Below, piece by piece: positions 1-11,800 of a stretch of 64,000 nt of DNA. Position 1 is the first letter of the stretch, and every line of letters starts with the position of its first letter. Made by a program: the position numbers and the translations under genes. Source of the DNA: Dioscorea cayenensis subsp. rotundata (Eukaryota > Streptophyta > Magnoliopsida > Dioscoreales > Dioscoreaceae); assembly GCF_009730915.1 (NCBI RefSeq), contig NC_052474.1, positions 1,213,501 through 1,277,500 of the forward strand. The letters are read 5' to 3'. The notes below the pieces were generated by a model. The model was given only the letters and a program-made list of their open reading frames with translations. It had not been told where the DNA came from and searched no databases.

Positions 1-550
1 CTATAAGATCCTTCTCCGAAACAAGTTGCTGTGCATTCAGAGTAAAAGGTTTGATCATCAAGTCGAACAAAAAGCACTAGATTAAAAAACAGAACAAAAG
101 CTAATGTACAATTTACGTCTACGTCTTCTGCCGGTCAAGACTTTCCCACTTGAGGACAAAACGCTCTAAGATTCAAACCTTAACATAATCCAAAATCCAA
201 ACTCAAACAACGAAGTGTTGAATACAAGAAGTAAAGGTATTGACCTTGAGATCAAGAATCGATGAGTAGGACTGCCGCCGGGCGAGCTTGAAAGCTCGAA
301 GAAGAATTCCGATCCCAGCCCTAACTCCATAGGAGAGAAGGAAGGTCTGGCAGAGGTTGCCAATAGCATGGGCCACGCAAGACTCATCCGCATGGTCGCA
401 CTCCGGGTACGCGTCGCTTCCATCCCGGTTCGCATGGTGCCGCTGCAACTCCTCGATCGCCTCCCGGAGCCGCTCTTCCGCCTCCCGGAGCCTCCTCTCC
501 GCCGCTGCCCCGTCGCCGGAGGATGGCGGGATCGCCGAGAATGACGGCAT
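1..550 (-). CDS. TMEM135/Tim17-like membrane protein, 5' part (partial)
   Basis: Two exons are visible on the minus strand. Exon 1 is 550-245, with the start codon at 550 and a GT donor after a lysine codon. Exon 2 is 28-1, after an AG acceptor, and continues off the left edge. Exon 1 encodes 102 residues: a low-complexity N terminus, a short helix rich in Glu/Arg (residues about 17-40), then a conserved block with DESCVAHAIGNLCQTF and GVRAGIGILLRAFKLARR. Exon 2 adds QLVSEKDLI. This order matches the start of plant proteins annotated as Tim17/Tim22/Tim23 family or TMEM135-like (At5g51150 type, recalled from memory). The family is multi-pass membrane protein of peroxisomes or mitochondria. The function here is inferred from the family only. 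The intron is 216 bp. Confidence 0.8.
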
Positions 551-1359
551 CGCAGGCGATCTCCCCGTTTGTCTCCGATTTCGATCTCTTTGCGTGACGA
601 AGCGGGAGAATTCAGAGAGACAACGAGGGGCCCTAAAAATGAGGGCTTTTTCCCGGGGCCAAGATTGAAGGCGAGAAGCGGTGCGGTGTTCCTGCGAACG
701 AGCGAATGGTTAAGATGGTGTAGCAAGCGAGCGTGTCACACTCGCGGATCTAGGTTTCTGTGGCGAAGGAGAACGGCTGGGCCGTTGCCTTGATTTGGAT
801 TGGGTGATCCTGTGGACCATCTTATCGTATTAGTGGGCCCCTTTTATTCCCAATGATTTGTTGCCACGTGTTATAAAGATCATACTAAGGAAATTTTTGG
901 GACCCACATTCATATTATGACGTCATGTCCAATTTTTTTTATTTCATTTCATTAATATTATGTTATTTTTTACTGAATAACATTTTATTTTCTTTCCTTT
1001 TTATTTTTAGCATTGAATAAAAAGAATAATAATTATAAAATAAAACACAACAATTCAATAAAATAAACTCTGCGAGTGCGAAGTGTATAACAAAACAATA
1101 CAACTTATATATTTCACCATAATAATATCAAAATATAAACTATGAATAAAAAAATATTTAAAATTGTTAATTAAATTAAAATTAATTAACAAATTAATTA
1201 AGAATAAGGGTAAGATAAACCCCCGGGCTTATCCTGTTCCTCACACTATCTATGTCTTCATTCTGAGCCTCTCATCCACTCAGAAGAGAAACCAAAGCAA
1301 TGCGGGAGTGCTCCTCTCTCAATCGCCAGCACTGAAACCCTAACCCTAGATCGACGCCC
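551..1359. promoter_or_regulatory. Divergent intergenic promoter region, TMEM135-like / LIL3
   Basis: 809 bp separate the two start codons of oppositely oriented genes. Two TGGGCC-type elements (778-783 and 834-840, the latter TGGGCCC) sit on the TMEM135-like side. In plants these site II motifs bind TCP factors upstream of housekeeping genes. The middle (about 930-1200) is very AT-rich with no gene-like content. The motif positions are read directly; their activity is inferred. Confidence 0.45.
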
Positions 1360-3438
1360 ATGGCTTCTTTGTTCTCCTCTCCGCTCCCCTCGACCCTCCT
1401 TCCAACCCTATCTACTAAGCCCCTATCTCTCGCTGAAGCACCCAGCCACCTTTCTCTTGTCTCCGCTTATCAGGAGGCAGTATTCTTTGTTCCTCGCTAG
1501 GGTCCTCGGATGCTAATGGGGCTGGAGTCGTGGCCGCTGTAGAAGATAAGGTGGAGACCAAGGAGGTGGAGAAGGAGAGTGGAGAGGGTTTGGGATCGAA
1601 TGGGGCTGCTGCTGCTACTGCAGCTGCAGTAGTGATTGAGGAGCCGCCGAAGTTTAAGGATCCGAGATGGGTTGGTGGGACATGGGATTTGAAGCAGTTT
1701 GGAAAGGATGGGAAGACTGATTGGGATGCTGTCATTGATGCTGGTGAGGATTTCTCCATGTTTTTTTTTTCTCTCTTGTTTTACGTTTGGGATTTCCTTC
1801 GTTGTTTTTGTTATTCTAGTTTGATTTATTCTTTTACTTACTATTGTTAGGGAACTATAGAATGGAGTTAGTTTTCTATGATTTCTTCATAGTACTTCTT
1901 GGAGCTATGTATGTTTTTAAATAGGATTAATATTCTCGAAATTGGGGAAATACACTGCCCATGAATCTCATACATTGTAAAAGGAGGATTTTTATTCCAT
2001 ATCCTAATGTAGGACTAGATGTATGGTTTCATACTACAAAGTACTGGAGAAAATGCAGAATAATAAAGAAAACCATTTTTAAGGTGAAGGAGATTTGTGT
2101 GTCCTGGCCTTTGGCTTAGCTTCATTGAAGTTGAAGGTGTAGAACAATGGCAGTGGTCTCCAAGTACAAAATGAACTCTCGCTCCAAACCATCATTGGGG
2201 TGTATATGCATGCATACACGCCTTGTTGAGTTTAAGTTATTTGTGGTAATATATATGGTCCTGAAGGCCTGCATGAGATCCTCTTTGTAATACTTACTAA
2301 GTATAGCTTATTAACTCTGTGAATGAAGGAGATTGTATATGATAATAACTTGAACCATTTAAATGAAGCACTGAACTGCATCATTGAGTTCTTGTTTCAT
2401 GACCCTGTTATCCTTTTTATTTTCATACCTGGGTCGATACAAGTATCAGACTAGAAATATATCATGGCCTTGATTTTTATATGTAAGTTGATAGTGATCC
2501 TTGTGTTGGATTATCTTGTAGAAAGAAATGTTACATTTCTTCTTTGTGTATATTTACATGCACATTTTGCACTCTGGTACACCTTTCCTGGTGAACAGGT
2601 TTCTCAATCTTTGCATGGAAGATTGTCCAACTTTTGAACATATCGCGAATGTGGCAGATGATGCTACTATTCTCATGCATGTTAGATGCCAAGTTAATTT
2701 GTAGATTGCCGTGTGGCCTGTGTGTTATTCGTTTCTTCTGCAATTCCATAGATGTTATTTTCTTTGTCAATGGTCTGCTTCAGAGACCTGGATTCCCAAG
2801 ATATTGCGGTAAAAATAGCATTAAGTGGTTAAATAGGCTTTCCCTTCACAGGCCACGGGCATGGCACAGTCCAACTTGTCCAACAGACATATGTAAAAAA
2901 GTACTTTTCAAAAGAATATTTATCAATTAGCTCCAATAGATATTTTCTACAATTGATGACTGTCATTCTGTCTTTCAGAGGCAAGAAGGAGAAAATGGCT
3001 TGAAGATAATCCTGAAGCATCAAGTGAAAATGAGCCTATAATATTTGACACATCAATAATACCTTGGTGGGCATGGATGAAAAGATATCACTTGCCGGAG
3101 GCTGAATTATTAAATGGTTAGATTGTAAAACTCCAAATGGCTTTTCATACTTGAGCAATTGCTGTTTCATCTTTGCTCACCTTCATTCATGCATTTCTGC
3201 AGGCCGTGCTGCAATGATCGGATTTTTCATGGCATATTTTGTTGATAGCTTGACTGGTGCTGGCCCTTGTCGATCAGATGGGAAATTTCTTTTTGCAAAA
3301 ACACTGTTGTTTATAGCTGTAGTAGGTGTTCTAGTAATAAGAAAGAATGAAGATATCGAAACTGTGAAGAAGCTGATTGAGGAAACAACCTTCTACGACA
3401 AACAGTGGCAAGCTACTTGGAAGGATGATACACCTTGA
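1360..3438 (+). CDS. LIL3: LIL3, light-harvesting-like protein 3 (chloroplast), with apparent frame breaks
   Basis: Three coding exons: 1360-1743, 2979-3116 and 3203-3438 (stop TGA). The N terminus is a Ser/Leu-rich transit-peptide-like stretch. The conserved part reads [16 protein letters not shown], then [17 protein letters not shown], then one chlorophyll-binding-type helix with [17 protein letters not shown], a second hydrophobic segment and a [12 protein letters not shown] end. These are hallmarks of LIL3, a thylakoid protein that anchors geranylgeranyl reductase and supports chlorophyll and tocopherol synthesis. The frame is not clean. The transit-peptide exon reads through two successive frame changes between the ATG and about position 1505. 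In exon 3 the segment 3264-3300 ([11 protein letters not shown]) replaces the family's [10 protein letters not shown], as three one-base gains would do. All five look like +1 insertions. This is either a decaying gene or, more likely, uncorrected assembly errors in a real gene. Confidence 0.88.
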
Positions 3439-4594
3439 GCGATCGATAGTAAGTAGCTCTCTTATCATGGCATGCCTATTTTCTTCGATGTTTTTTTCTT
3501 CTACAGTTCATTTATCTCTGTGTTCTTCTGTTATTGTTCATTTATCCGGGTCCTTTCTTTTTTGCATTACTTGCCCTGGCTTACATTGTTTGAGCTGTAC
3601 TTCCTTGTGTGTGAAGTCCTGGTTATATGAGCAGCCATATATGAATGCATTCTTAACTGATGCCAAAAGCTTTTTGTTATCATGCATGGTATAATTTGAT
3701 TTGGTTTTGGTTAATGTTGGATTTCTCATGTTTCTAGTACTATACACAGTTGTTCGGTTGATGGTTAACCTTTGAGGGGTTTTTCCCATCTGATAATGGG
3801 GATATAAATATAATTATATATTAACAAACATGTTTTTATAACCAATTAATTAATTATATTCTTTTTATCCTTATCTATAAGTATAAAAAAGCAATTTATC
3901 TATTTTTTATTGCATTATTAAAGAATATAAATATATATGTAACATCTGAAAACTTTATGATTGTAGGCAAGGTATATGTATACATAATAGCTCTTTTTTT
4001 TGAAAAAGAAGAGTTTATTAACCTCTACATCTGGACACGTTTTGATGTTTGTTTTAAATGAGGAGTGTTTTCGCTTATTTGTCAATATATATATATATAT
4101 ATATATAACATCAATATTTGTAAAATGGCAGCTATTACTTATGGATTATTAAACAAAAATTAAAATAAAATACTTCACACGACAAATCAAATAGTTGTAA
4201 GGACATTTATATATTTTTGGACTTAATCTGGAGTTTTGAATAAACTATTTTAAATATCAATAAACTTAAGGGTACATTATAGTAGCATTTACAAAAATTA
4301 CACTATTATTAAAAAAAAAACTAAATTTAATGTTATTACAATTATATCTTAAGTGAAAAAAAAATCATTTATCCATATTTTTAAATAATACTATCCTCTA
4401 TGAAATATGCGACGTTATTGTACAAGAATGATTAAAAAATAATTTATAATAATGATACAATATTATCTGACATGAAGAGATGAGAGACAACAAAAATAAT
4501 ACAGTGATAATAAACACGCATATTTTAGAACATCTAAATAAATGAGCAAAACAACTCAAATCCTATAAATAAAATAAGGTAATAATAATAATAA
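3439..4594. other. LIL3 3' flank and AT-rich intergenic DNA
   Basis: The first ~350 bases are probably LIL3 3' UTR, T-rich on the coding strand. The rest is AT-rich with a (TA)n run at 4085-4108, and no gene is seen. The region ends at an assembly gap. Confidence 0.5.
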
Positions 4595-5594
4595 NNNNNN
4601 NNNNNNNNNNNNNNNNNNNNNNNNNNNNNNNNNNNNNNNNNNNNNNNNNNNNNNNNNNNNNNNNNNNNNNNNNNNNNNNNNNNNNNNNNNNNNNNNNNNN
4701 NNNNNNNNNNNNNNNNNNNNNNNNNNNNNNNNNNNNNNNNNNNNNNNNNNNNNNNNNNNNNNNNNNNNNNNNNNNNNNNNNNNNNNNNNNNNNNNNNNNN
4801 NNNNNNNNNNNNNNNNNNNNNNNNNNNNNNNNNNNNNNNNNNNNNNNNNNNNNNNNNNNNNNNNNNNNNNNNNNNNNNNNNNNNNNNNNNNNNNNNNNNN
4901 NNNNNNNNNNNNNNNNNNNNNNNNNNNNNNNNNNNNNNNNNNNNNNNNNNNNNNNNNNNNNNNNNNNNNNNNNNNNNNNNNNNNNNNNNNNNNNNNNNNN
5001 NNNNNNNNNNNNNNNNNNNNNNNNNNNNNNNNNNNNNNNNNNNNNNNNNNNNNNNNNNNNNNNNNNNNNNNNNNNNNNNNNNNNNNNNNNNNNNNNNNNN
5101 NNNNNNNNNNNNNNNNNNNNNNNNNNNNNNNNNNNNNNNNNNNNNNNNNNNNNNNNNNNNNNNNNNNNNNNNNNNNNNNNNNNNNNNNNNNNNNNNNNNN
5201 NNNNNNNNNNNNNNNNNNNNNNNNNNNNNNNNNNNNNNNNNNNNNNNNNNNNNNNNNNNNNNNNNNNNNNNNNNNNNNNNNNNNNNNNNNNNNNNNNNNN
5301 NNNNNNNNNNNNNNNNNNNNNNNNNNNNNNNNNNNNNNNNNNNNNNNNNNNNNNNNNNNNNNNNNNNNNNNNNNNNNNNNNNNNNNNNNNNNNNNNNNNN
5401 NNNNNNNNNNNNNNNNNNNNNNNNNNNNNNNNNNNNNNNNNNNNNNNNNNNNNNNNNNNNNNNNNNNNNNNNNNNNNNNNNNNNNNNNNNNNNNNNNNNN
5501 NNNNNNNNNNNNNNNNNNNNNNNNNNNNNNNNNNNNNNNNNNNNNNNNNNNNNNNNNNNNNNNNNNNNNNNNNNNNNNNNNNNNNNNNNNNNNN
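4595..5594. other. Assembly gap, exactly 1,000 N
   Basis: An uninterrupted run of N with a round length of 1,000. That is a conventional placeholder, so the true distance is unknown. Both flanks are AT-rich. Confidence 0.99.
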
Positions 5595-5778
5595 TATATT
5601 ATATTTTATTTATATATATAAACGAAAAATAAAATAAAAAATAAGCGGGGGGTTAAGTTGAAAAAAAAAAAAATTGACATCAGTGAGCACCTCGCACGAT
5701 CCAAACACCGGTCCACACTCACCGCCCCCACCGCACCGCTTCTTCGCGGTGGGGGCAGTCCTCTTCGCCATTCCCACC

Positions 5779-5801
5779 CTCTCTCTCTCTCTCTCTCTCT
5801 C
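5779..5801. repeat. (CT)n microsatellite in trihelix leader
   Basis: A pyrimidine dinucleotide run starting about 47 bp upstream of the trihelix start codon, inside a CT-rich leader typical of plant 5' UTRs. Confidence 0.8.
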
Positions 5802-5825
5802 GTCCCACTCCCTCAAACCCTAGCG

Positions 5826-6575
5826 ATGGCCTCCTCCTCCTCCGCCCCTGCCACCGCCGCAGCTTCCCTCCCCGTCGCAGTCCCTACCACCGCCTCCCGA
5901 CGGCCTCCTCCACCGTGTTGGACCCATGATGAGACTCTTGCTCTCATTCAGTCCTACTCCCGTTGCTACCTCTCTCTCCGCCGTGCTGCCCTCCGTGCTC
6001 CTCACTGGCAGGAGATCTCCATCGCTGTTGCCGCCCGGTGCCTTCCCTCTGCTTCCCCGAAGACGCCTATACAATGCCGCCATAAAGTCGAGAAGCTCCG
6101 CAAGCGCCTCCGCTCTGAACGCCGGCGTTCATTGTCTCTCCGCCCTGGTGCTCCCCCTTCCTCGCCCTGGCCTTACTTTTCGCTCCTTGACTCTGTTGAT
6201 CCGTTGCCGGCTCCCGATCCGATTTCCGATGATGGTGGTGGTGGTGGTGGTGGTGGTGTGACGGCGAATGGAGGAGGGATTGGTGGGTTGAGGTTTGAGA
6301 TCCCGAAGGCCGTGCGGTCTCGAAGGACGGAGAGGAGGAGAGGGAAGGAAGGGGATGTTTGGGGGGAGATGGCTTCGGCTCTGATGAAGCTGGGGGATGG
6401 GTTCTTGAGAGTGGAGCAGATGAAGATGGAGATGGCGAGAGAGGCCGAGAGGAGGAGAATGGAGATGCAGCTCCGTCGAACGGAGATGATGCTCGATTCC
6501 CAGCGCCGAATCGTGGATGCATTGGTGGAGGGGATGCTGTGGGAGAAGAGAACCGAAGCTTATCCAGACTCTTGA
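5826..6575 (+). CDS. Trihelix transcription factor, SIP1/ASIL-like
   Basis: A single GC-rich exon of 249 residues. I chose the ATG at 5826 because it follows a CT-rich leader and starts an Ala/Ser-rich N terminus; the frame is open further upstream without a convincing start. A Myb/SANT-like trihelix domain covers residues about 30-100: CWTHDETLALIQSY, then HWQEISIAVAARC and QCRHKVEKLRKRLR. A serine/proline linker, a poly-Gly run (from GGT repeats near 6233-6258) and a basic patch follow. The C-terminal Glu/Arg/Met-rich helix (about residues 185-240) is a probable coiled coil. This domain order is typical of the SIP1 clade (ASIL1/2, ENAP), which binds GT-type promoter elements and often represses seed or maturation genes. 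The family call is firm; the clade is an inference. Confidence 0.87.
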   Translation: MASSSSAPATAAASLPVAVPTTASRRPPPPCWTHDETLALIQSYSRCYLSLRRAALRAPHWQEISIAVAARCLPSASPKTPIQCRHKVEKLRKRLRSERRRSLSLRPGAPPSSPWPYFSLLDSVDPLPAPDPISDDGGGGGGGGVTANGGGIGGLRFEIPKAVRSRRTERRRGKEGDVWGEMASALMKLGDGFLRVEQMKMEMAREAERRRMEMQLRRTEMMLDSQRRIVDALVEGMLWEKRTEAYPDS

Positions 6576-8865
6576 AAAAGGTCTTCTCTTTAACCCTTTT
6601 TTTAGCTTTTTAGTTTAAAACTATATACATTTCAACGCAAGATCAGATATTGTTAGCATTCTATAATCAAACACTGTTTGATGCTGTAGGAGATGATGCT
6701 GGATGCCATGAATGATTGATTTTTTTTTTCAGCATGAGATTGGATGCTTGTTTAGATGCATTCTGCTTGATCTTTTTTTTGGAAATGAATTGTTAACATT
6801 GTGTATTCAACTCTTGACATGAATTCTATGTGTTAATGCAGAGGATGCACTGTGAATGATTTCTGGAATCTAGGTTTTGTGTTGGATAATTGTTTGTACT
6901 TTTATACTGCATGATATTGCTAGTGGGCATATAAATTATGTACAAACAAGAGAAAGTGTTAATTGTTTGTTTCTGTGTTTGATATTTTCCTTCTTCGACA
7001 CAAGTTTATTTATTTCTAGTTTTGAGTTGGTGGATGTTGACATAAGAGAAATTATTCATTGTTTTTGATTTTTTTCCCTGTCACTCTTTTGCCATTGTTC
7101 TTCTTCCATGCAAGAGCATTTATTTCTAGTTGCTAGATTCTCATGCTCATACTGAACTCTGATGAATATTCTTGGGCTTTCAATATTCATTTTCATTCAT
7201 AAACCCTTGTTCTGGATGCAACAAGCTTACACAGATGGAAACTCTATATTCTATTCGTCCCTGTTGGCTCGAAGACCTCTGCCGGAGTTTTCTCCTCTTC
7301 TTCTAATTAGTTTTTCTTTTGTTGAGCTTTGGCTCTTTTGTCCAAAAAAAAAACAGTTGGGCATAAATACAATCGCATTTTCATCTAGTTGGTTTCGGCA
7401 TGGGAGGCCATCTTTATAGACAATAGCCAAAGTGGTTCTTCTAAGTCTGAGAAGCGTAACCAAACTCCGGACAGACGTTGAAGTTGATGATGATTGTAGT
7501 TGCTATTATCATAGTATCCATCTACTCATTCTCATGTTCCTTGTTGCATTCAGCTTTACTTATGTTTACTGTTACTAGTTTGGATGAACAGTTTGAAGGC
7601 ATGCAGTTATCATTTTAGAGAGTGTTTTTTTTTTCACTGTTCTGATAACATGTGCATGTTGGAAATGTTCTTTACAGGCTCAATCAGGTCAAGAAGAATG
7701 AACTCTATTCTTCTTTTAAGCGGAGAAGAAGGATGAAGAAAATTTGTCAATTGTCACTTTCTCCTATGAACTCAATTCTCATGCATGAATTCTTTTTCAA
7801 CTGGACTTGTATGAGAAAAGCATGTAAATATGTATTTTTTCTTTTTTTCCTGAGAAAACAACAATGTAGGATGATATTTTGGTTTTAGTAAGGTTTGTTT
7901 TCCAGGTCTGGCATTCAGAGCTGCATGAATGTGTTGATTAAACAAATAATTTAGCAAGTGAAAAATGTTGTGATTTCAAATAAGGCTGGGGTTTGGCATA
8001 TTTATGGTTATGCCTTAAAACACATTCAAGCATCCTTGGTTGAATTTTAGACCTTTATTCGGCTGACCCTACCGGTTTTTGACTTGGAATAATTTAATTT
8101 AATTTACCTACCTGCATTTATTAGCTTATTCCAATTAAAAGAATGTTTTCTTTTCATATTCACCTGAACTGACATTCATTCGAATGTTTGAATTTTTGGA
8201 AATCTATAATTATAGAAAAAAAAAAATCAATATATTCATTAATTCCCAATTATTTGAGTAAAATAATGATAAATGACAAGTTACATAGTATTTTCATGAA
8301 AATTTCTTTTTATATAATACCACAAATGAAATATCATTTATACTTTGAAAATGATAAAAATCATAAAAAAACAAATTATGTTATTACCCAAACAAAAAAT
8401 AGAAACATAACATAAATAAACATCCTTGTGTTTTGTTCCCACCATCTTTCAAAAATAAGAGCGTACAAGTTATTTCAAACCTTTTCAACCCTCTCTCTCT
8501 CATTCCCAATCCAAAGGCAAGCATTTCAAATCCACAGACAGCTTCTCGGACTACAACTTGAAACTTTTGGCATTGAAAAGAAAAGCAACGCACAAAACCA
8601 TATCAATGACCAACCTCCAACAACAGTTATGCCAAATTTTTAAAACAAGAGGGCTGCACTTAAATGACAAATGGATTCTTCAGAATTAAAACAAATGCTC
8701 ATCTATCACAACAACATGATCAGTTATCTACTTTCTAAAAACATCAACCTATCAGCACAATTGAACTGACTTCTTTGATCTTCAAGCTACATGAAAGAGA
8801 ACTCCTTCTAAGTCTGCTAGGTATGATTGGCTAAGTTGATAAAGAGAAACACAGATCTTTCTTTT
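6576..8865. other. Convergent intergenic region, trihelix / PABN
   Basis: T-rich sequence after the trihelix stop probably includes its 3' UTR, possibly with a 3' UTR intron (a cag acceptor-like site at 7674-7676). The A-rich side near 8400-8865 is probably the PABN 3' UTR. The middle (8080-8420) is very AT-rich. No convincing coding region or transposon terminus was found. Confidence 0.4.
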
Positions 8866-11800
8866 TCAGTAATATGGCCTGTATCTTGCAGCCCTCCTGA
8901 ACCTTGGAACCTTCCTGCATAAGCATGAATAGATAAATAAATGTCAGGTTTAATATATAAGCTTACAAAAACGGCAGCCTAATAATTTCAGCAAAACATC
9001 ATTCTTAACACCATGCTTCAACATGGTATACAGCAGTCTGGCTAACTTTCGTTGTATACAAATACAAGTTAGTGAACAGATAGATCTGAGTAAGCCCCAA
9101 ATATGGTCAGGTAACACATTACAAGTTTCTTGTTTGATAAACAATAAATGGTGAAGTTGGTTGTTTCTTATGGTTCAAAATGACAAGAAAAGATAACACA
9201 CAGAACCTTTTTACATGTTGCAACACTATGATCAATTAAATTACATATATACGAAGCTCAGGAAAGAATGAATAAACGCGCTGAACCAAGAAAGGTAAAT
9301 AATTAAATACAGTACTTCATACCCATATCCATATGGAGAATAAAAGGGAGCTGGCATATAGGGTCTTCGAGACCGAAAACCCCGCCCTCGATACTGTTTC
9401 ATTCCGGGGATGTTGGTTCTTTTAGCTGATACCTGCAACAAAGAATCATGGAAGAGAAAAATGAGGATCGAATATCTTAGACGAAGGAAACTTTCATTCA
9501 AGAAGTTGAGAACCTTCAATTGACGGCCATGCAGCTCTGATTCATTGAGCAGGATGGCATTCTGAACAGCTTCAACTTCAACAAACTCGACATATGCAAA
9601 ACCTTTAGGCTGACCAAACTTGTCTGTCAAGATTGTCACTCTGTTCACTGTCCCGCAAGACTGAAAATGCTGCTGGACTTCCTCAGGGGTGCAAGCATAA
9701 TCCACCTAAAGTGTGAAAAATAGTAGTTTTGAATGATATTGTACAGTATATAAAAATCTACATAGCCAAAGAAATAAAGAACTTCAACGGTTCAGAAATA
9801 ACTGATACTCTCCAATTAAGTAATGAAATTATCAGATCTTTACGACGAAGTGAAATCAAGCAAGCTAGTTGGGTTAGATTCACAAAATCTAGGTTCTTAT
9901 AGGCAGAAATCTGGGAAAAAATTTATAAAGAGGAAATAAGCTAGAACATGACAATCAGAATGAAATTAATTATCCCTTTGCACAAATACGTGCCTTTAAC
10001 TAGAATCTTTCATTCTTTCCTTCTCAAGAAATACAGGTTTTAGCATAATAATATAGATCATCAAAAATTCCAAACATACTGTTGCTATAATAAACAATCA
10101 CTTCTATCAGATTGTCAAACAAAAACTGTGACCCAGTGATAGATGTAGCCATGTAGGTCTGTTGTTACGCTAATCTTCTTGGAATTAACCCAATACTCAA
10201 AACAAATTATTGATCAGCCTAACTGAATCAGCATGTGAGCACATACTTAGCATGCTATAGCATATATCCACATTATAAGTGTCAAGGGTATGTAGAACAA
10301 GGACCAAGTGAACTTACATTACCAACATAGATTGAACGAGAGTCCACCTCTTCCTTTTCAGCTTGGGTTGCAGAAGCAAGAGAAGCATCTTCTTACACGA
10401 TCCCAAAAACAAAGCACAACGAATTATAAGATGTACTATAAAAACCTACAGAAGTATAACATTCATCTTTTAAAAGACCTAAAAGAATACTGCATTAGTT
10501 CCCAAAGGCACAATATCAAGACCTCAAAGATTGCACTAACATGCAAAAGATAAGAATAAAGGGCATCTCAACAGACATACAGTGCTCATTTTTCAGGATC
10601 ATGCATACATGGACTTGCCTTATTCCACTACATCCGTATGCAAGGAAAGAGCATTAAACAAGATGAAATAAAATAAGAAATAATGCACACATGTGACAAA
10701 ACAGTTCCTAGTGTGTTTGTTTCTGTACACCAAAAAGGATAGCAGCCCATTCGTGATAACACAGTGTGGCAAGTGACCAATATGGCTCTGAAGACAAAAA
10801 TGCCATAGATCAAAAACATGTAAAACAAGGAATATAGCAACAAACTTAACCCAGCAAAGGAGGATTTGGTTCCTCAACATGTTAACAGTGATCAATTAAA
10901 TGATCCATCATTAAGTTAATGGTCAGATGTTCAATAAACCAAACCACACCTGTACTACCTTCATAATATGTTCAACTCTTAAAAAATATATCGGCCAAAA
11001 TGGACATGTGAACAACTTAGAAAGAAGGTGTGCAAGGAAAATGATATAATTGCCTCCAAAATGGGCTTCTTACAGAAACCATTTCGAATCTCAGAAATTA
11101 ATGCACCATAATTTCATTGTAAGGCTACATTAGCATTCAAGTGATCCAATCTGGCATTTGTGTGACTTCTATTTTAAAGTTTTCCTATAACTGGAAAATG
11201 TAACAGTTGATATAACCATAAATCCTATGGTTAGTGAACAAAAATTAACATAAAAAGAGCAAGCTATGTCTCAGTCTTCTTGTTCTGTTGTTAAATATAA
11301 CACAAGACACTGCTTACTTGCTGCTATTTTGTTTAACCTAGAAATTAACATTGCAAAAATGTAAAAAATCTTTTACACATTTTGTAGTTCTATTCAACCA
11401 TCAAATCTTACAATAACTCTAAATTTGGGTAGCAATTTACAGCCATTTTGAACTGTACCAACTTCAATGCTTGTATTTGATTAACCTATCACATACCCAC
11501 CGAATCAATTTGTTCTTTTACAGATTAGCATTGATTTTTCATGTGAGGGTAGGGCTTGATGCATCAGTGTTACTTACTATGGCATTATCATAAGTTTGAG
11601 GAAGAGATAGGTTTGCCTCATAAGGACAACAGATCACATAACTTTAACCCTCTACAAAGCCAGCATTTGAGGAGATATGCATGTCTTCTTTTAAATATAA
11701 TTATACTCTTATTTGAAAACAAAATCAAATAAGTTATCTAAAAAAACTAAATAACCAAAAAATTTAGTTAAGTTTGACATTATTTGCCAATTTTGATGTT

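Noticed and set aside
166-726. Long minus-strand open frame covering the first exon region
   Set aside because: It is a different frame of the GC-rich first exon of the TMEM135-like gene. The conserved residues lie in the other minus-strand frame.
6067-6522. His-rich and Ser/Pro-rich open frames on the minus strand of the trihelix gene
   Set aside because: They are frame shadows of a GC-rich exon; the poly-His comes from the GGT repeat. The trihelix domain is on the plus strand.
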